A DNA stretch of 64,000 nucleotides from SW-4-43-9 sp047617985 (GTDB taxonomy: Archaea > Nanohalarchaeota > Nanosalinia > Nanosalinales > Nanosalinaceae), in assembly GCA_047617985.1 (NCBI GenBank), contig JBLGBS010000003.1, positions 14,863-78,862 of the forward strand, in the 5' to 3' direction. How positions within the stretch are numbered: position 1 is the stretch's first letter; every line of letters begins with the position of its first letter. Positions 1 through 7,468 of the stretch are shown in pieces. Under the pieces are notes generated by a model that ran no database searches, was not told where the DNA came from, and saw only the letters and a program-made list of their open reading frames with translations. A program made the position numbers and the translations under genes.

Positions 1-1
1 A

Positions 2-58
2 TTTGTATCACCTAGAGCCCTTCAGGTTCTGGATGACGACTTTGGGGACGAGGAGTAA
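2..58 (+). CDS. C-terminal end of an unidentified protein (truncated at left edge)
   Basis: An open frame enters from the left edge and stops with TAA at 56-58. The visible tail is 18 residues and ends in an acidic run (DDDFGDEE), like many proteins of this genome. Too little is visible to name a family. A TATA-like tract follows before the next gene. Confidence 0.45.
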   Translation, partial: FVSPRALQVLDDDFGDEE

Positions 59-94
59 CCGGAAGATTTATCTACTGGCGTCCAAATTATAATT

Positions 95-379
95 ATGTCG
101 ACGGATACTGTGGACAATTGGGTTTCTGAATGGTCTGAAAAGGTTGATTCCTTAATTGAAGAGGTAAATGGAGACGAGATTAGAGTTGATCCGGACGATT
201 ATTCTGTAAGAGAGCTTCAAAACGGAGATTATGTCATAAGCACTCCGGGAAAAACATACCTGGTGTCTGAGGATAATATATCTGAACATCCAAAAGGTAG
301 AAAAGCTGAAGGATATGATCTATATGACCAGGATATTGAGGAAGAGATTCGGGAAATGCTGGAGGATCAACTCCAGTAA
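95..379 (+). CDS. hypothetical acidic protein, 94 aa
   Basis: Small, highly acidic soluble protein with no signal peptide, membrane segment or cysteine motif. The ATG at 95 lies downstream of the AT tract at 65-72 (gatttatc), consistent with an archaeal promoter and a short or absent leader. Its end overlaps the end of the convergent FAD oxidoreductase by 13 bp. I do not recognise a family. Confidence 0.6.
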   Translation: MSTDTVDNWVSEWSEKVDSLIEEVNGDEIRVDPDDYSVRELQNGDYVISTPGKTYLVSEDNISEHPKGRKAEGYDLYDQDIEEEIREMLEDQLQ

Positions 380-1554
380 TCTTTATCTAGAAGCTTCTCT
401 CTATCCTCTACCTTTTCTTTTTCTCTAATCAGTCTCTTGATCTCCTCCTGACCCCGTGTGAAACCAATCATTACAGCTCCAACCAGGCGGTCATCGTTGA
501 AAAATAGTCTGCGGTAATGGTCTTCTCCCTCATACTTTCTCGAAACCGGTTCGCCGTTCCAGTCGCCAATCGCTAGGAACTGGGCGCTGAAATGACCTAC
601 ACCGTATGTATTCACATAGTCAAAGTCTTCATCTTCACCAGCCATGTTTTTTCCAGCTGTCTCCCCCATCTCCTCTGAGTGATCCCAGGAACCGTTTACA
701 GTTCGTTTCTCGAAAACCGGGGAGTAGTACTCCACCATGTTGCCCGCTGAGTAGATATGCTCACTGGAGGTCTGAAGATTTTCATCAGTTTTGATCATCT
801 CCGAACTGTTTTTCTCGACATCGAGTATATCAGAGTTCGGTGTCTGACCTATAGCAACAGCCACAGCATCACATCCATATTCCTCACCATTGCTTGCCTT
901 GACCTGTTTAATCTCACCGTTCTCGGCTTCAAACTCTTCTACAACGGTATCAGTTATAATTTCAACGCCTTTTTCCTCAAGTTTTTGATGTATGATTTCG
1001 GCGCCTTTCTGATCGAGTCCTCTGCTCCACCAGCACTCATCTTTGATCAGATAGTAGGTCTCTGCATCGTTCTGGGCATAAGCCATCGCAAGGTCAATCC
1101 CGAGTAAACCTCCGCCGGCAACAACCGCTTTATCTGCTCCCTCAGCGGATTCTTTGATTGTTTCCGCATCATCCATAGTCCACATGTAGTGCAGGTTGTC
1201 AAATCCTGTGTCCTGTGGAAGCTTTCGTGGGGAACCGCCTGTCGCGATTAAGAGTTTGTCGTACTCAAAGCTTTCTCCATCTTCTGTCTTCACTTTCTGA
1301 TTATCTTTATCGACATTTTCTATCCTTGTTTCGAGGCGGAGATCGATATCTCTCTTTTCGTACCAGTTTTCATCGTGAACCCGGGTGTACTGTTTTGGAA
1401 GTGTGCCTTTCATGTAGGTCTTCAGCATGATCCGGTTGTACAGGGGTTCGGACTCCTCTGTGAAAATCTTTATCTCAGCTTCTTCATCATGTTCTCTGAC
1501 CTCTTCTGCTGCTGTAGCCCCTGCTATCCCATCTCCGATTATCACATGCTTCAT
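367..1554 (-). CDS. FAD/NAD(P)-dependent oxidoreductase (rubredoxin/ferredoxin reductase-like)
   Basis: Two-dinucleotide-binding-domain flavoprotein of 395 aa. The N-terminus carries the FAD Rossmann motif (IIGDGIAGATAAEEVR, residues about 4-19) and a second glycine motif for NAD(P)H lies mid-protein (AVVAGGGLLGIDLA, about 144-157). A C-terminal FAD contact is seen near IYSAGN (about 268). Length and order match the NirB-N/rubredoxin reductase class that moves electrons from NAD(P)H to small redox carriers. No redox CxxC is present, so it is not a thioredoxin reductase. The electron acceptor is unknown; a ferredoxin is encoded at 8649-8954 but is not linked. Confidence 0.85.
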   Translation of the reverse strand: MKHVIIGDGIAGATAAEEVREHDEEAEIKIFTEESEPLYNRIMLKTYMKGTLPKQYTRVHDENWYEKRDIDLRLETRIENVDKDNQKVKTEDGESFEYDKLLIATGGSPRKLPQDTGFDNLHYMWTMDDAETIKESAEGADKAVVAGGGLLGIDLAMAYAQNDAETYYLIKDECWWSRGLDQKGAEIIHQKLEEKGVEIITDTVVEEFEAENGEIKQVKASNGEEYGCDAVAVAIGQTPNSDILDVEKNSSEMIKTDENLQTSSEHIYSAGNMVEYYSPVFEKRTVNGSWDHSEEMGETAGKNMAGEDEDFDYVNTYGVGHFSAQFLAIGDWNGEPVSRKYEGEDHYRRLFFNDDRLVGAVMIGFTRGQEEIKRLIREKEKVEDREKLLDKDYWS

Positions 1555-1579
1555 ACGGTATCATCTTTTCGCCATCTAT

Positions 1580-2848
1580 TTATTTCCCTTTCTCCACAAG
1601 ATACCATTCTCCGTTCCATGAAAATACGTATTCTAGAGCTGCTTTGAGAGCGATCAGGCCGGAAACCAGCAGTATGATGAAAGTGAAAAGTGAGAAGAAT
1701 CCGATGAAATCTATTCCCTCGATTTTTCTGTCGCTGGCAGATACTATGATTGGGGCGAGAGCTGTTACCAGTATAGGGAGCAGGTAAAACACTTGGAGCC
1801 CAAGCACGACCAGTACAAAGAAGTTGGAGAACAGTATAAGTATCAGTATCGGGAATGTGAAGCTGAAAAAGGATCTGAGTAGTGAGAAAACTTCTTTTCT
1901 TCTCGGTGATTCTCTATAATCTCTTTTCAGGCCTTTATGGAAGATCTGCACTACCCCCATCAACCATCTTTTTCTCTGGTTCCAGAAATCTTTCCAGGTA
2001 TGAGGAGCCTCCATCAGGTTTGTGTATCTTCTGTCGGACTTGACAGGAATATCGTGTCTCCAGCATTTGTGCGCGAAATCAATATCTTCCGTAAGCATAT
2101 CATCGTAGCCGTTCGCTTTCTCCCATGCCTCATCTGTCAGGATTGTAGACGAAGACTTGGCATACGGGAATCCCAGAAGTCCCTGAAGCTTGTAAGCTGC
2201 GTGGAAAATTGCCCGCTCGCAGTAGCTGAATTTTTCAACTAACCCGTCCGGTATAGGTACTCTTCTGCCCTGGAAAACCATGTATTTAGTGCCTTTAAGG
2301 TATCCTATTCCATGACCTATGAAGTCCTCGCTAACAACCTCGTCAGCATCAAAAATAGCGAAGTACTTTGAATCACGTTCCTCAAACACTGTGTTTATAG
2401 CGCCGGCTTTTGAACCCGGATATTTATTGATAACAACTTCGCAGTCCAGCTTTTCTGCTGCTTCGATACTCCTCTCGTCACCCTCTTCACATACGACATT
2501 TATCCTCAGATCATTGTAGTTTGACTGTTGAAGACTTTCTACAGATTTGTGGAGTACATTGTGGTCTCTGTAGACCGGTACTATAGCTTCTACCGGGTCG
2601 CTGTTGTTTACAGGCTCTCTCTTTTCTCCCAGATGAAGTTCCTTGTAAAGAAGGAAGCAGGCGAATAGAGTTGTCAAACTGAACCCTATGCTGGAATAAA
2701 GCGCCTCTATAGTGCTTATTCTAACAACAAAAAAGAACAGGTCAAGCGATCTAGTAACAGGGCTTAATCCTTCGATAAAACCCCATAGGAGCATGATGAC
2801 TGAGATAAGTCCGAACATCGCGTACTCCACGGACTTTGCTAATCCCAT
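1580..2848 (-). CDS. membrane-bound processive family 2 glycosyltransferase
   Basis: 422-aa integral membrane glycosyltransferase. Two hydrophobic segments (about residues 7-30 and 40-68) precede a cytosolic GT-A domain, followed by two or more C-terminal membrane segments. The signature residues of processive GT2 enzymes (cellulose, hyaluronan or chitin synthase type) are visible: VPVYRDH, the metal-binding FDADE, TEDIDFA, and QRKRW. It probably polymerises or transfers sugars from a nucleotide-sugar donor at the membrane, for surface polysaccharide or glycoprotein assembly; the sugar cannot be deduced. A minus-strand TATA box at about 2868-2878 lies some 26 bp before the ATG, suggesting a leaderless mRNA. 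It diverges from tRNA-Asp. Confidence 0.85.
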   Translation of the reverse strand: MGLAKSVEYAMFGLISVIMLLWGFIEGLSPVTRSLDLFFFVVRISTIEALYSSIGFSLTTLFACFLLYKELHLGEKREPVNNSDPVEAIVPVYRDHNVLHKSVESLQQSNYNDLRINVVCEEGDERSIEAAEKLDCEVVINKYPGSKAGAINTVFEERDSKYFAIFDADEVVSEDFIGHGIGYLKGTKYMVFQGRRVPIPDGLVEKFSYCERAIFHAAYKLQGLLGFPYAKSSSTILTDEAWEKANGYDDMLTEDIDFAHKCWRHDIPVKSDRRYTNLMEAPHTWKDFWNQRKRWLMGVVQIFHKGLKRDYRESPRRKEVFSLLRSFFSFTFPILILILFSNFFVLVVLGLQVFYLLPILVTALAPIIVSASDRKIEGIDFIGFFSLFTFIILLVSGLIALKAALEYVFSWNGEWYLVEKGK

Positions 2849-2971
2849 GTTTAACCGTGAGATGGAATGCTTAAAAATATAGATGGAGAACTCGTACCTG
2901 CTGGATAGTCCAGCTTTCCGGCTACTCCATTATTATAAATGTTACAGCCTAATCCGGTTATACTAGCTTAA

Positions 2972-3046
2972 GCGGAGCTGGTGTAGTCTGGCCCATCATA
3001 TCACCCTGTCACGGTGATGACCCGGGTTCAAATCCCGGGCTCCGCG
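2972..3046 (+). tRNA. tRNA-Asp (GTC)
   Basis: Complete cloverleaf: acceptor GCGGAGC pairs with GCTCCGC (3039-3045), discriminator G, anticodon stem TCACC/GGTGA around loop CTGTCAC giving anticodon GTC at 3008-3010, and T-arm CCGGG-TTCAAAT-CCCGG. No intron and no encoded CCA. A TATA box (tattataaat, 2931-2940) lies about 36 bp upstream, implying a leader of about 10 nt. Confidence 0.96.
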
Positions 3047-3060
3047 CTCTTAATTTCTGT

Positions 3061-3843
3061 TCAGGTAAATCCTTCATATCCAGCGTCGTCATCTTCGATA
3101 TCGACTTCTTTATGATCTGTGAAATCTCTGCTTTCCAGATCTGTGTTCTCTTTCTGTTCTTCGGTTTCTACGTATCCATCCATTATATCTTCAATGGTTT
3201 TCCTATCTTCTTCAGAACTGTAACCTGGGTTCTCTGCTCCGGTTTCTTCCTTTTCGTTCTCAGGTTCGAAAGGGTATAGTTCGGTGAGGGATTCACTGAA
3301 ACAGCTGTATATTTCATCGGTCGGTATTTTTGAGATCTGCGCCACATACGGGTTGCCGGCGATTTCTTCCAGTTCATCCCTGTATCTTTCTCGGACTTCT
3401 CCAATCTGCCAGGTCACAGGTGTGGAGTTGCCGAACTTGAAATCTTCCTCAAACCGATCATCCGGTATTTCCAGGTAGTTCGATAGATCTGACATTATTT
3501 CCCCAATTCTGGGGCTGGAGAACTCTACCCAGTAGCTTGTTTTCAGCTCTTCTGAGATTTTGTCTGTTTTCTGATAGCTGGAATCGGATTCAAGGATAAA
3601 TTTTGCCATCACCTGGAATTCGCCGGGATGCTTTCTTCCTTCTCCAGGCAGGAAGTACGAGTTTGTTTTACCTGACCGATTAACCTCTATTTCCCCGCTT
3701 TCCTCAAGTCTCTCAACCGTGCTTTTGACCTTGGTCTGGCTGAAACTCGCTTCTTCTATCAGTTCCTGCTGTTTCCCTATATAACCGCCTTTCTCATCCA
3801 GTATTCTGATTACTTCTTCCCCTGAATTTTCAGATTCCGACAT
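3061..3843 (-). CDS. winged-helix domain protein, possible transcriptional regulator
   Basis: 260-aa acidic protein. The first 65 residues look like a winged helix-turn-helix of MarR/Lrp type (helix with EEASFSQTKVKSTVERLEESG followed by a wing around IEVNRSGKTNSYFLP). The rest is unrecognised and ends in a very acidic tail (IEDDDAGYEGF). No ligand domain is identifiable. The gene stands alone, tail-to-tail with tRNA-Asp, with an AT-rich promoter just upstream of 3843. Confidence 0.6.
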   Translation of the reverse strand: MSESENSGEEVIRILDEKGGYIGKQQELIEEASFSQTKVKSTVERLEESGEIEVNRSGKTNSYFLPGEGRKHPGEFQVMAKFILESDSSYQKTDKISEELKTSYWVEFSSPRIGEIMSDLSNYLEIPDDRFEEDFKFGNSTPVTWQIGEVRERYRDELEEIAGNPYVAQISKIPTDEIYSCFSESLTELYPFEPENEKEETGAENPGYSSEEDRKTIEDIMDGYVETEEQKENTDLESRDFTDHKEVDIEDDDAGYEGFT

Positions 3844-4065
3844 ACCGCGTTTATTTTACTTCAAATTATTTATTTCTGTTCGAGGTATCTGACTTCTTTT
3901 TCTATCGGAAAAATCGCCAGATAGATTTATGCTTGAGCATTTCTAGAAGTTTTGGGAGTCAAGAGCTCTATAGGAAATTTGTGTTGATACTGTTTGCTGT
4001 GATAAGGCTGAAGCTAATAACAGGCTAAATAAAGAAAAATTTTGGGTGTAAGCTGAAAGACCAGT

Positions 4066-4158
4066 TTATGCTGTGCTTTCGGCTGTTAGATTTTCAGGTC
4101 TCTCCTCTTCCCGGATTTCGACCGGTATAGAAGTTATGACCTGTAGTTCTAGTTCCAT
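4066..4158 (-). CDS. candidate 30-aa acidic microprotein
   Basis: Within the otherwise empty 3844-4271 interval, a minus-strand ATG at 4158 is preceded by a strong purine-rich Shine-Dalgarno (GGGAGGGG, 7 nt spacing) and a TATA box (tttatattt, about 4199-4207). The 30-codon frame begins MELELQVITSIPVEI and ends in an acidic Thr/Ser-rich tail. The combination of promoter, Shine-Dalgarno and ATG is better than chance, but no family is recognised. It could be a small regulatory peptide or a precursor peptide; no maturation genes are adjacent. The rest of 3844-4065 holds only AT-rich promoter-like sequence for the gene ending at 3061. Confidence 0.45.
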   Translation of the reverse strand: MELELQVITSIPVEIREEERPENLTAESTA

Positions 4159-4271
4159 GTGTTTTCCCCTCCCGGATGGTTGAATTAGGGTCGGCGAAAT
4201 ATAAAGGATGATGTCTTTGTCTACATGTCCAAGAGTAGTAGAAAAAGAGAAAGAGAAAATGAGGGTATAAA

Positions 4272-4874
4272 TTAGCTGAAAGTAGTTGATATTTTCCCGT
4301 AACGGCTCTCTACATCGCTCCAGTCAACTACCTGGAAGAAATTATCGACGAAGTCTCCTCTGTCAGGGCCGTAGTCATGGTAGTAGCTGTGCTCCCAGAC
4401 ATCGACCGCTAGGATTGGATGCGCACCCCAGACTGCTCCCTCATCGTGGCGGTCAACCGTGACATTGTGGAGCTCGTCTTCTCGAGGGATGTATACCAGC
4501 AGTGCCCATCCAGAAGCGCTTGAAGCTGCTGCTTTGAATTCTTTTTTCCAGTTCTCGTAGCTTCCGAAGTCTTCCTCAATTTTGTCTATTAGCTCTCCTT
4601 CCGGTTTTCCTCCACCGTTGGGACTCATGTTTTTCCAGAAAATCTCGTGAAGTACGTTTCCACAGTAGTTGTGGGTGAAGCTGTTTAGGATCGAGCCTGT
4701 TGAGGAGAAATCTCCTTTTTCTCTCTGCTCATCCAGTTTTTTCTCGGCCTTGTTCGCTCCGTCAACATATCCCTGGTGGTGTGTGTCGTGGTGCCATTTC
4801 ATCACTTGTTCTGATATATGCGGTGTTAGAGCATCGTATTCGTAAGGTAGTTCGATTAGTCCGTATTCTGCCAT
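4272..4874 (-). CDS. sodA: superoxide dismutase, Fe/Mn family
   Basis: About 200-aa cytosolic enzyme that dismutates superoxide to oxygen and peroxide. Family signatures are all visible: HHDTHHQGYVDGAN near the N-terminus, NVLHEIFWKNM mid-protein, the DxWEHxYYxDY motif (DVWEHSYYHDYG) supplying the Asp and His metal ligands, and SGWALLVY. An upstream GTG at 4886 is possible, but the ATG at 4874 is preceded by AGGTGA at good spacing and gives the normal N-terminus (MAEYGLIELPYEYDALTPHI), so that start is chosen. Fe versus Mn preference cannot be read reliably. Confidence 0.95.
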   Translation of the reverse strand: MAEYGLIELPYEYDALTPHISEQVMKWHHDTHHQGYVDGANKAEKKLDEQREKGDFSSTGSILNSFTHNYCGNVLHEIFWKNMSPNGGGKPEGELIDKIEEDFGSYENWKKEFKAAASSASGWALLVYIPREDELHNVTVDRHDEGAVWGAHPILAVDVWEHSYYHDYGPDRGDFVDNFFQVVDWSDVESRYGKISTTFS

Positions 4875-4978
4875 TGTTTGATTCACCTGTTGAAGTATTG
4901 GCTCCGGATTGTCTTAACATTTGTTATTCAGACTGATCTAGATAAGACATTTAATTTCTGCAGAGAAGATATTTTTCT

Positions 4979-5740
4979 ATGGATAAAGTGGCAGTTGTTA
5001 CCGGTGCAGGACAGGGAATTGGAGAAGCTATAGCTCTCAGGTTAGCTGAAGAAGGTTACAGAGTCGCTGTAAACGATAAATATGGGGAGAAAGCAGATTC
5101 AACAGTTAAGGATATAGAGGATAATAGAGGCGAGGCTGTTGCTGTTGAAGCCGATATAAGCAGATCAGAAGGTAGGGAGAAAATCCTTGATGAAACACTT
5201 GAGGCTTTCGGCAGGGTTGATCTGCTCGTGAACAATGCCGGTGTTCAAACCACTACTCCCTTTCTCGAGCTTGACGAGGAAGAATGGGACAAGGTTTTAG
5301 ATACTAATTTGAAGGCTACCTATTTTTTGAGCCAGCTGGTCGCTCGACACATGGTTGAGGAAAATATTGAGGGCGATATAGTCAATATCAGCAGTATTCA
5401 TGAAGATACACCTCGGCGGAACAGGAACCACTACGATGCTTCTAAGGCAGGAATTAGGATGATTACGAAAGATATTGCTCTGGAGCTTTCAGACCATAAT
5501 ATCCGGGTTAACGCTGTTGCTCCCGGTTTCATAAAGACTCCTATGAACCAGGATGTTCTGGAGTCGGAGGAGGAAGTGGAGCTGTGGGAGAGGAATATAC
5601 CGGCAGGGAGACTTGCTGAACCGGAAGAGGTCGCAGAGGTGGTCAGTTTTCTGGCATCAGATAGCTCGAACTATATCACAGGAGAGTCGATCACTGTTGA
5701 CGGAGCTTTAAGTCTTTCAACTATGGAGAATATTTTCTAA
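4979..5740 (+). CDS. short-chain dehydrogenase/reductase (SDR)
   Basis: 253-aa NAD(P)-dependent oxidoreductase. Classical SDR motifs appear in order: TGAGQGIGEA (cofactor, residues about 8-17), NNAGVQ, catalytic Ser in NISSIH, YDASKAG (YxxxK), and a C-terminal DGA typical of the glucose-dehydrogenase/FabG-like subgroup. The substrate, probably a sugar alcohol, sugar or ketoacyl group, cannot be assigned. It diverges from sod with about 100 bp between, so the two genes may share a promoter region. Confidence 0.9.
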   Translation: MDKVAVVTGAGQGIGEAIALRLAEEGYRVAVNDKYGEKADSTVKDIEDNRGEAVAVEADISRSEGREKILDETLEAFGRVDLLVNNAGVQTTTPFLELDEEEWDKVLDTNLKATYFLSQLVARHMVEENIEGDIVNISSIHEDTPRRNRNHYDASKAGIRMITKDIALELSDHNIRVNAVAPGFIKTPMNQDVLESEEEVELWERNIPAGRLAEPEEVAEVVSFLASDSSNYITGESITVDGALSLSTMENIF

Positions 5741-5789
5741 ACCTAGTCTTTACAGAAAGAAAAATTGAAAGAAGAAAATGTTTCCGGCT

Positions 5790-6407
5790 TTACTGGGATG
5801 TGTTGCCGGAAGGTTGCTGTTGCTGCTGTTGAGCCTGCGTGATCAGATCGTCAATGTTTCTGTAGGACTGCTGTCCAAATGCGTTTGTTGCAGGGAACAG
5901 AAGTTCTCCGTCAGGGCTGATGAAGTAGCTCTGAGAACCGGATCTTGTTCCGTTCTCTGTCTCAACTGTGCTGTTTATTGTGGCGTAGAACATACCGTTT
6001 CTATCTGTAACGGTGATTGAATCAGGCTGTGTGCCTGTAGCCTCAAACAGCTGGTTGAGAGAGTTCCTAACTTCTGCCTGGCTTCCGCTGTCCGCCATGT
6101 TGAATGCAAATCCAGCGACAAGTCCGATCACCAGTCCTGCAAGTACTCCTCCGACTAGAACCTTTTCCCTGTCGAAGCTACCTAGAAAACCTCCTTCAGT
6201 CTCCTGTTCGATATTCTCTACTACTTGCTCTTCAGCTTCTTCAAGTTTCTCGATCTTCTTCTCAAGAAATTCCTTAACTGTTTTCCTGTCATCTCCCTCT
6301 TCTTCGAGGTCGAGCAGTTCCTGGTAATCTGCGTCCTCCAAATCATTGATTGCTTCCTTTACATCGTCAACGTTCTGATCCAGAAGCTCCTTGTAGTCTT
6401 TAGACAT
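5790..6407 (-). CDS. membrane-anchored protein with coiled-coil N-terminus and extracellular C-terminal domain
   Basis: 205 aa. Residues 1-65 are charged and helical (predicted cytosolic), a single membrane helix spans about residues 84-107 (VGGVLAGLVIGLVAGFAF), and the outer domain (about 110-205) contains a beta-rich pattern around FYATINSTVETENGTRSG and YFISPDGELLFP, ending in a Gln run. The FISPDGELLFP pattern recalls the N-terminal region of archaeal secreted DsbA-type proteins, but no thioredoxin fold or CxxC follows. Function unknown. Confidence 0.65.
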   Translation of the reverse strand: MSKDYKELLDQNVDDVKEAINDLEDADYQELLDLEEEGDDRKTVKEFLEKKIEKLEEAEEQVVENIEQETEGGFLGSFDREKVLVGGVLAGLVIGLVAGFAFNMADSGSQAEVRNSLNQLFEATGTQPDSITVTDRNGMFYATINSTVETENGTRSGSQSYFISPDGELLFPATNAFGQQSYRNIDDLITQAQQQQQQPSGNTSQ

Positions 6408-6526
6408 GTGAATTAATTATCCGGATAACCCTTTTATAAATTAGGCGCTGTCACGCCGGTTTTACAGGGTTTTTATATCTTTCTCGCGCCCGGGCAGGAG
6501 AATTGGTGAAGACTGGAAAATGGTTT

Positions 6527-6721
6527 TTAAGCCATTATCTTGTCTTTCCAGTCCTTGCTGTCAAGTTCGTCCTCAGTGTCTCTGTCTCCCTGTGTCTCTG
6601 CATTGTACTCTCTGATGCACTTAGTGCATTTGTTCATGCCCTGGTGTTCGGTTATTTCTGCTCTGTTTCCGAACTCCTCTTCGAGTTCTTCGGTTGTTCT
6701 TCCACATACTTTGCATTTCAT
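6527..6721 (-). CDS. small zinc-ribbon protein, 64 aa
   Basis: The start is placed at the ATG at 6721, giving MKCKVCGRTTEELEEEF. Two CxxC pairs (CKVC and CTKC, about 30 residues apart) form a likely zinc ribbon, followed by a polar acidic tail. Longer upstream starts add an implausible hydrophobic leader that overlaps the promoter of the divergent riboflavin kinase gene. Small zinc proteins of this type are common in halophilic archaea, but their roles are mostly unknown. Confidence 0.65.
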   Translation of the reverse strand: MKCKVCGRTTEELEEEFGNRAEITEHQGMNKCTKCIREYNAETQGDRDTEDELDSKDWKDKIMA

Positions 6722-6798
6722 GGTTACATACACAGGTTTGACCGCAACACTTAATAATCTTTCATTGTTTTCCAGTAACAACAACATCTGGTTTAAGT

Positions 6799-7197
6799 AT
6801 GTATCCGTCTTCCTGTGATGTGAAAGGAGAAATTTTCACAGGTGAGGGAAAGGCATCAGAGTTTCTCCAGATAGAAGAGTACCAGAATTTCATCGAGGAA
6901 GAGGCCGGCTTCGAACCCTTTCCAGGCACACTAAACCTGAGAGCGGATGTTGAGACGGTTGAGAAGTTCAAGCAAAAGGCCCGGATTCATAAGATGGACG
7001 GATTCACTAGGGAGGGGAAAGAGTTTGGAGGCCTGAAAATTTTTCTTGGAGAAATTAAAGGCTTGAAATGCTGTATAGTGGAGCCAGAGCTTACCAGGTA
7101 CGGTGAAGATGTGGTTGAGGTGTGTGCTCCTGTCAAAATCCGATCCCGCTTCGATTTAGGGGATGGAGACAGTGTCAAAGTTGAGCCTATCAGCTGA
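6799..7197 (+). CDS. ribK: CTP-dependent riboflavin kinase (DUF120 family)
   Basis: 132-aa archaeal riboflavin kinase, which phosphorylates riboflavin to FMN using CTP rather than ATP. Length and motifs fit the stand-alone family: G-E-I-F-x-G-E-G (GEIFTGEGKASEFL), the PGTLNLR motif (FEPFPGTLNLR, residues about 38-48), GGLKIFLGEI, and a C-terminal LGDGDSVKVE. There is no N-terminal HTH, unlike some fused euryarchaeal versions. FMN is the precursor of the FAD needed by the several flavoproteins in this window. Confidence 0.92.
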   Translation: MYPSSCDVKGEIFTGEGKASEFLQIEEYQNFIEEEAGFEPFPGTLNLRADVETVEKFKQKARIHKMDGFTREGKEFGGLKIFLGEIKGLKCCIVEPELTRYGEDVVEVCAPVKIRSRFDLGDGDSVKVEPIS

Positions 7198-7258
7198 TTC
7201 CGGCTTTAAGCGCTCTTAAAAGTTGATCCAGCTAGTTCATTTAGAAATCTAATAGAGA

Positions 7259-7360
7259 GTGATCGAACTGAAGAAATGTGCTAGAAAAGGATGCAGTAAC
7301 CACAGCCTTCTCGGTCTCTGCAACCGCTGTACAGATGAAAGAGTTGATCTCCAGATCTAG
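7259..7360 (+). CDS. candidate 33-aa zinc-knuckle microprotein
   Basis: GTG start at 7259 (MIELKKCARKGCSNHSLLG) and TAG at 7358. Four cysteines arranged CxxxxC and CxxC (CARKGC, CNRC) make a compact zinc site. An AT-rich promoter-like tract (cttaaaag, about 7214) lies upstream. The end overlaps by four bases the end of another zinc microprotein on the opposite strand (7357-7464). Conserved cysteine spacing supports it as coding; no named family recognised. Confidence 0.5.
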   Translation: MIELKKCARKGCSNHSLLGLCNRCTDERVDLQI

Positions 7361-7464
7361 GGATCTGAGCAGTCACGGATAAAGCCACAGTTCCAGCATT
7401 TAAGCTCGCAGGCAACAAACTTCCCCATCTGTGAACCACACCGCCAGCAGTTTTTCTCAGCCAT
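7357..7464 (-). CDS. candidate 35-aa zinc-ribbon microprotein
   Basis: ATG at 7464 begins MAEKNCWRCGSQMGKFVACE; two CxxCG pairs (CWRCG and CWNCG) 15 residues apart define a classic zinc ribbon, with a C-terminal DCSDP. It lies tail-to-tail with the 33-aa zinc protein, the stop codons overlapping. Its ATG lies directly downstream of the LEA2-like gene (stop at 7469), so it may be translated from the same transcript. Confidence 0.55.
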   Translation of the reverse strand: MAEKNCWRCGSQMGKFVACELKCWNCGFIRDCSDP

Positions 7465-7468
7465 TTTC

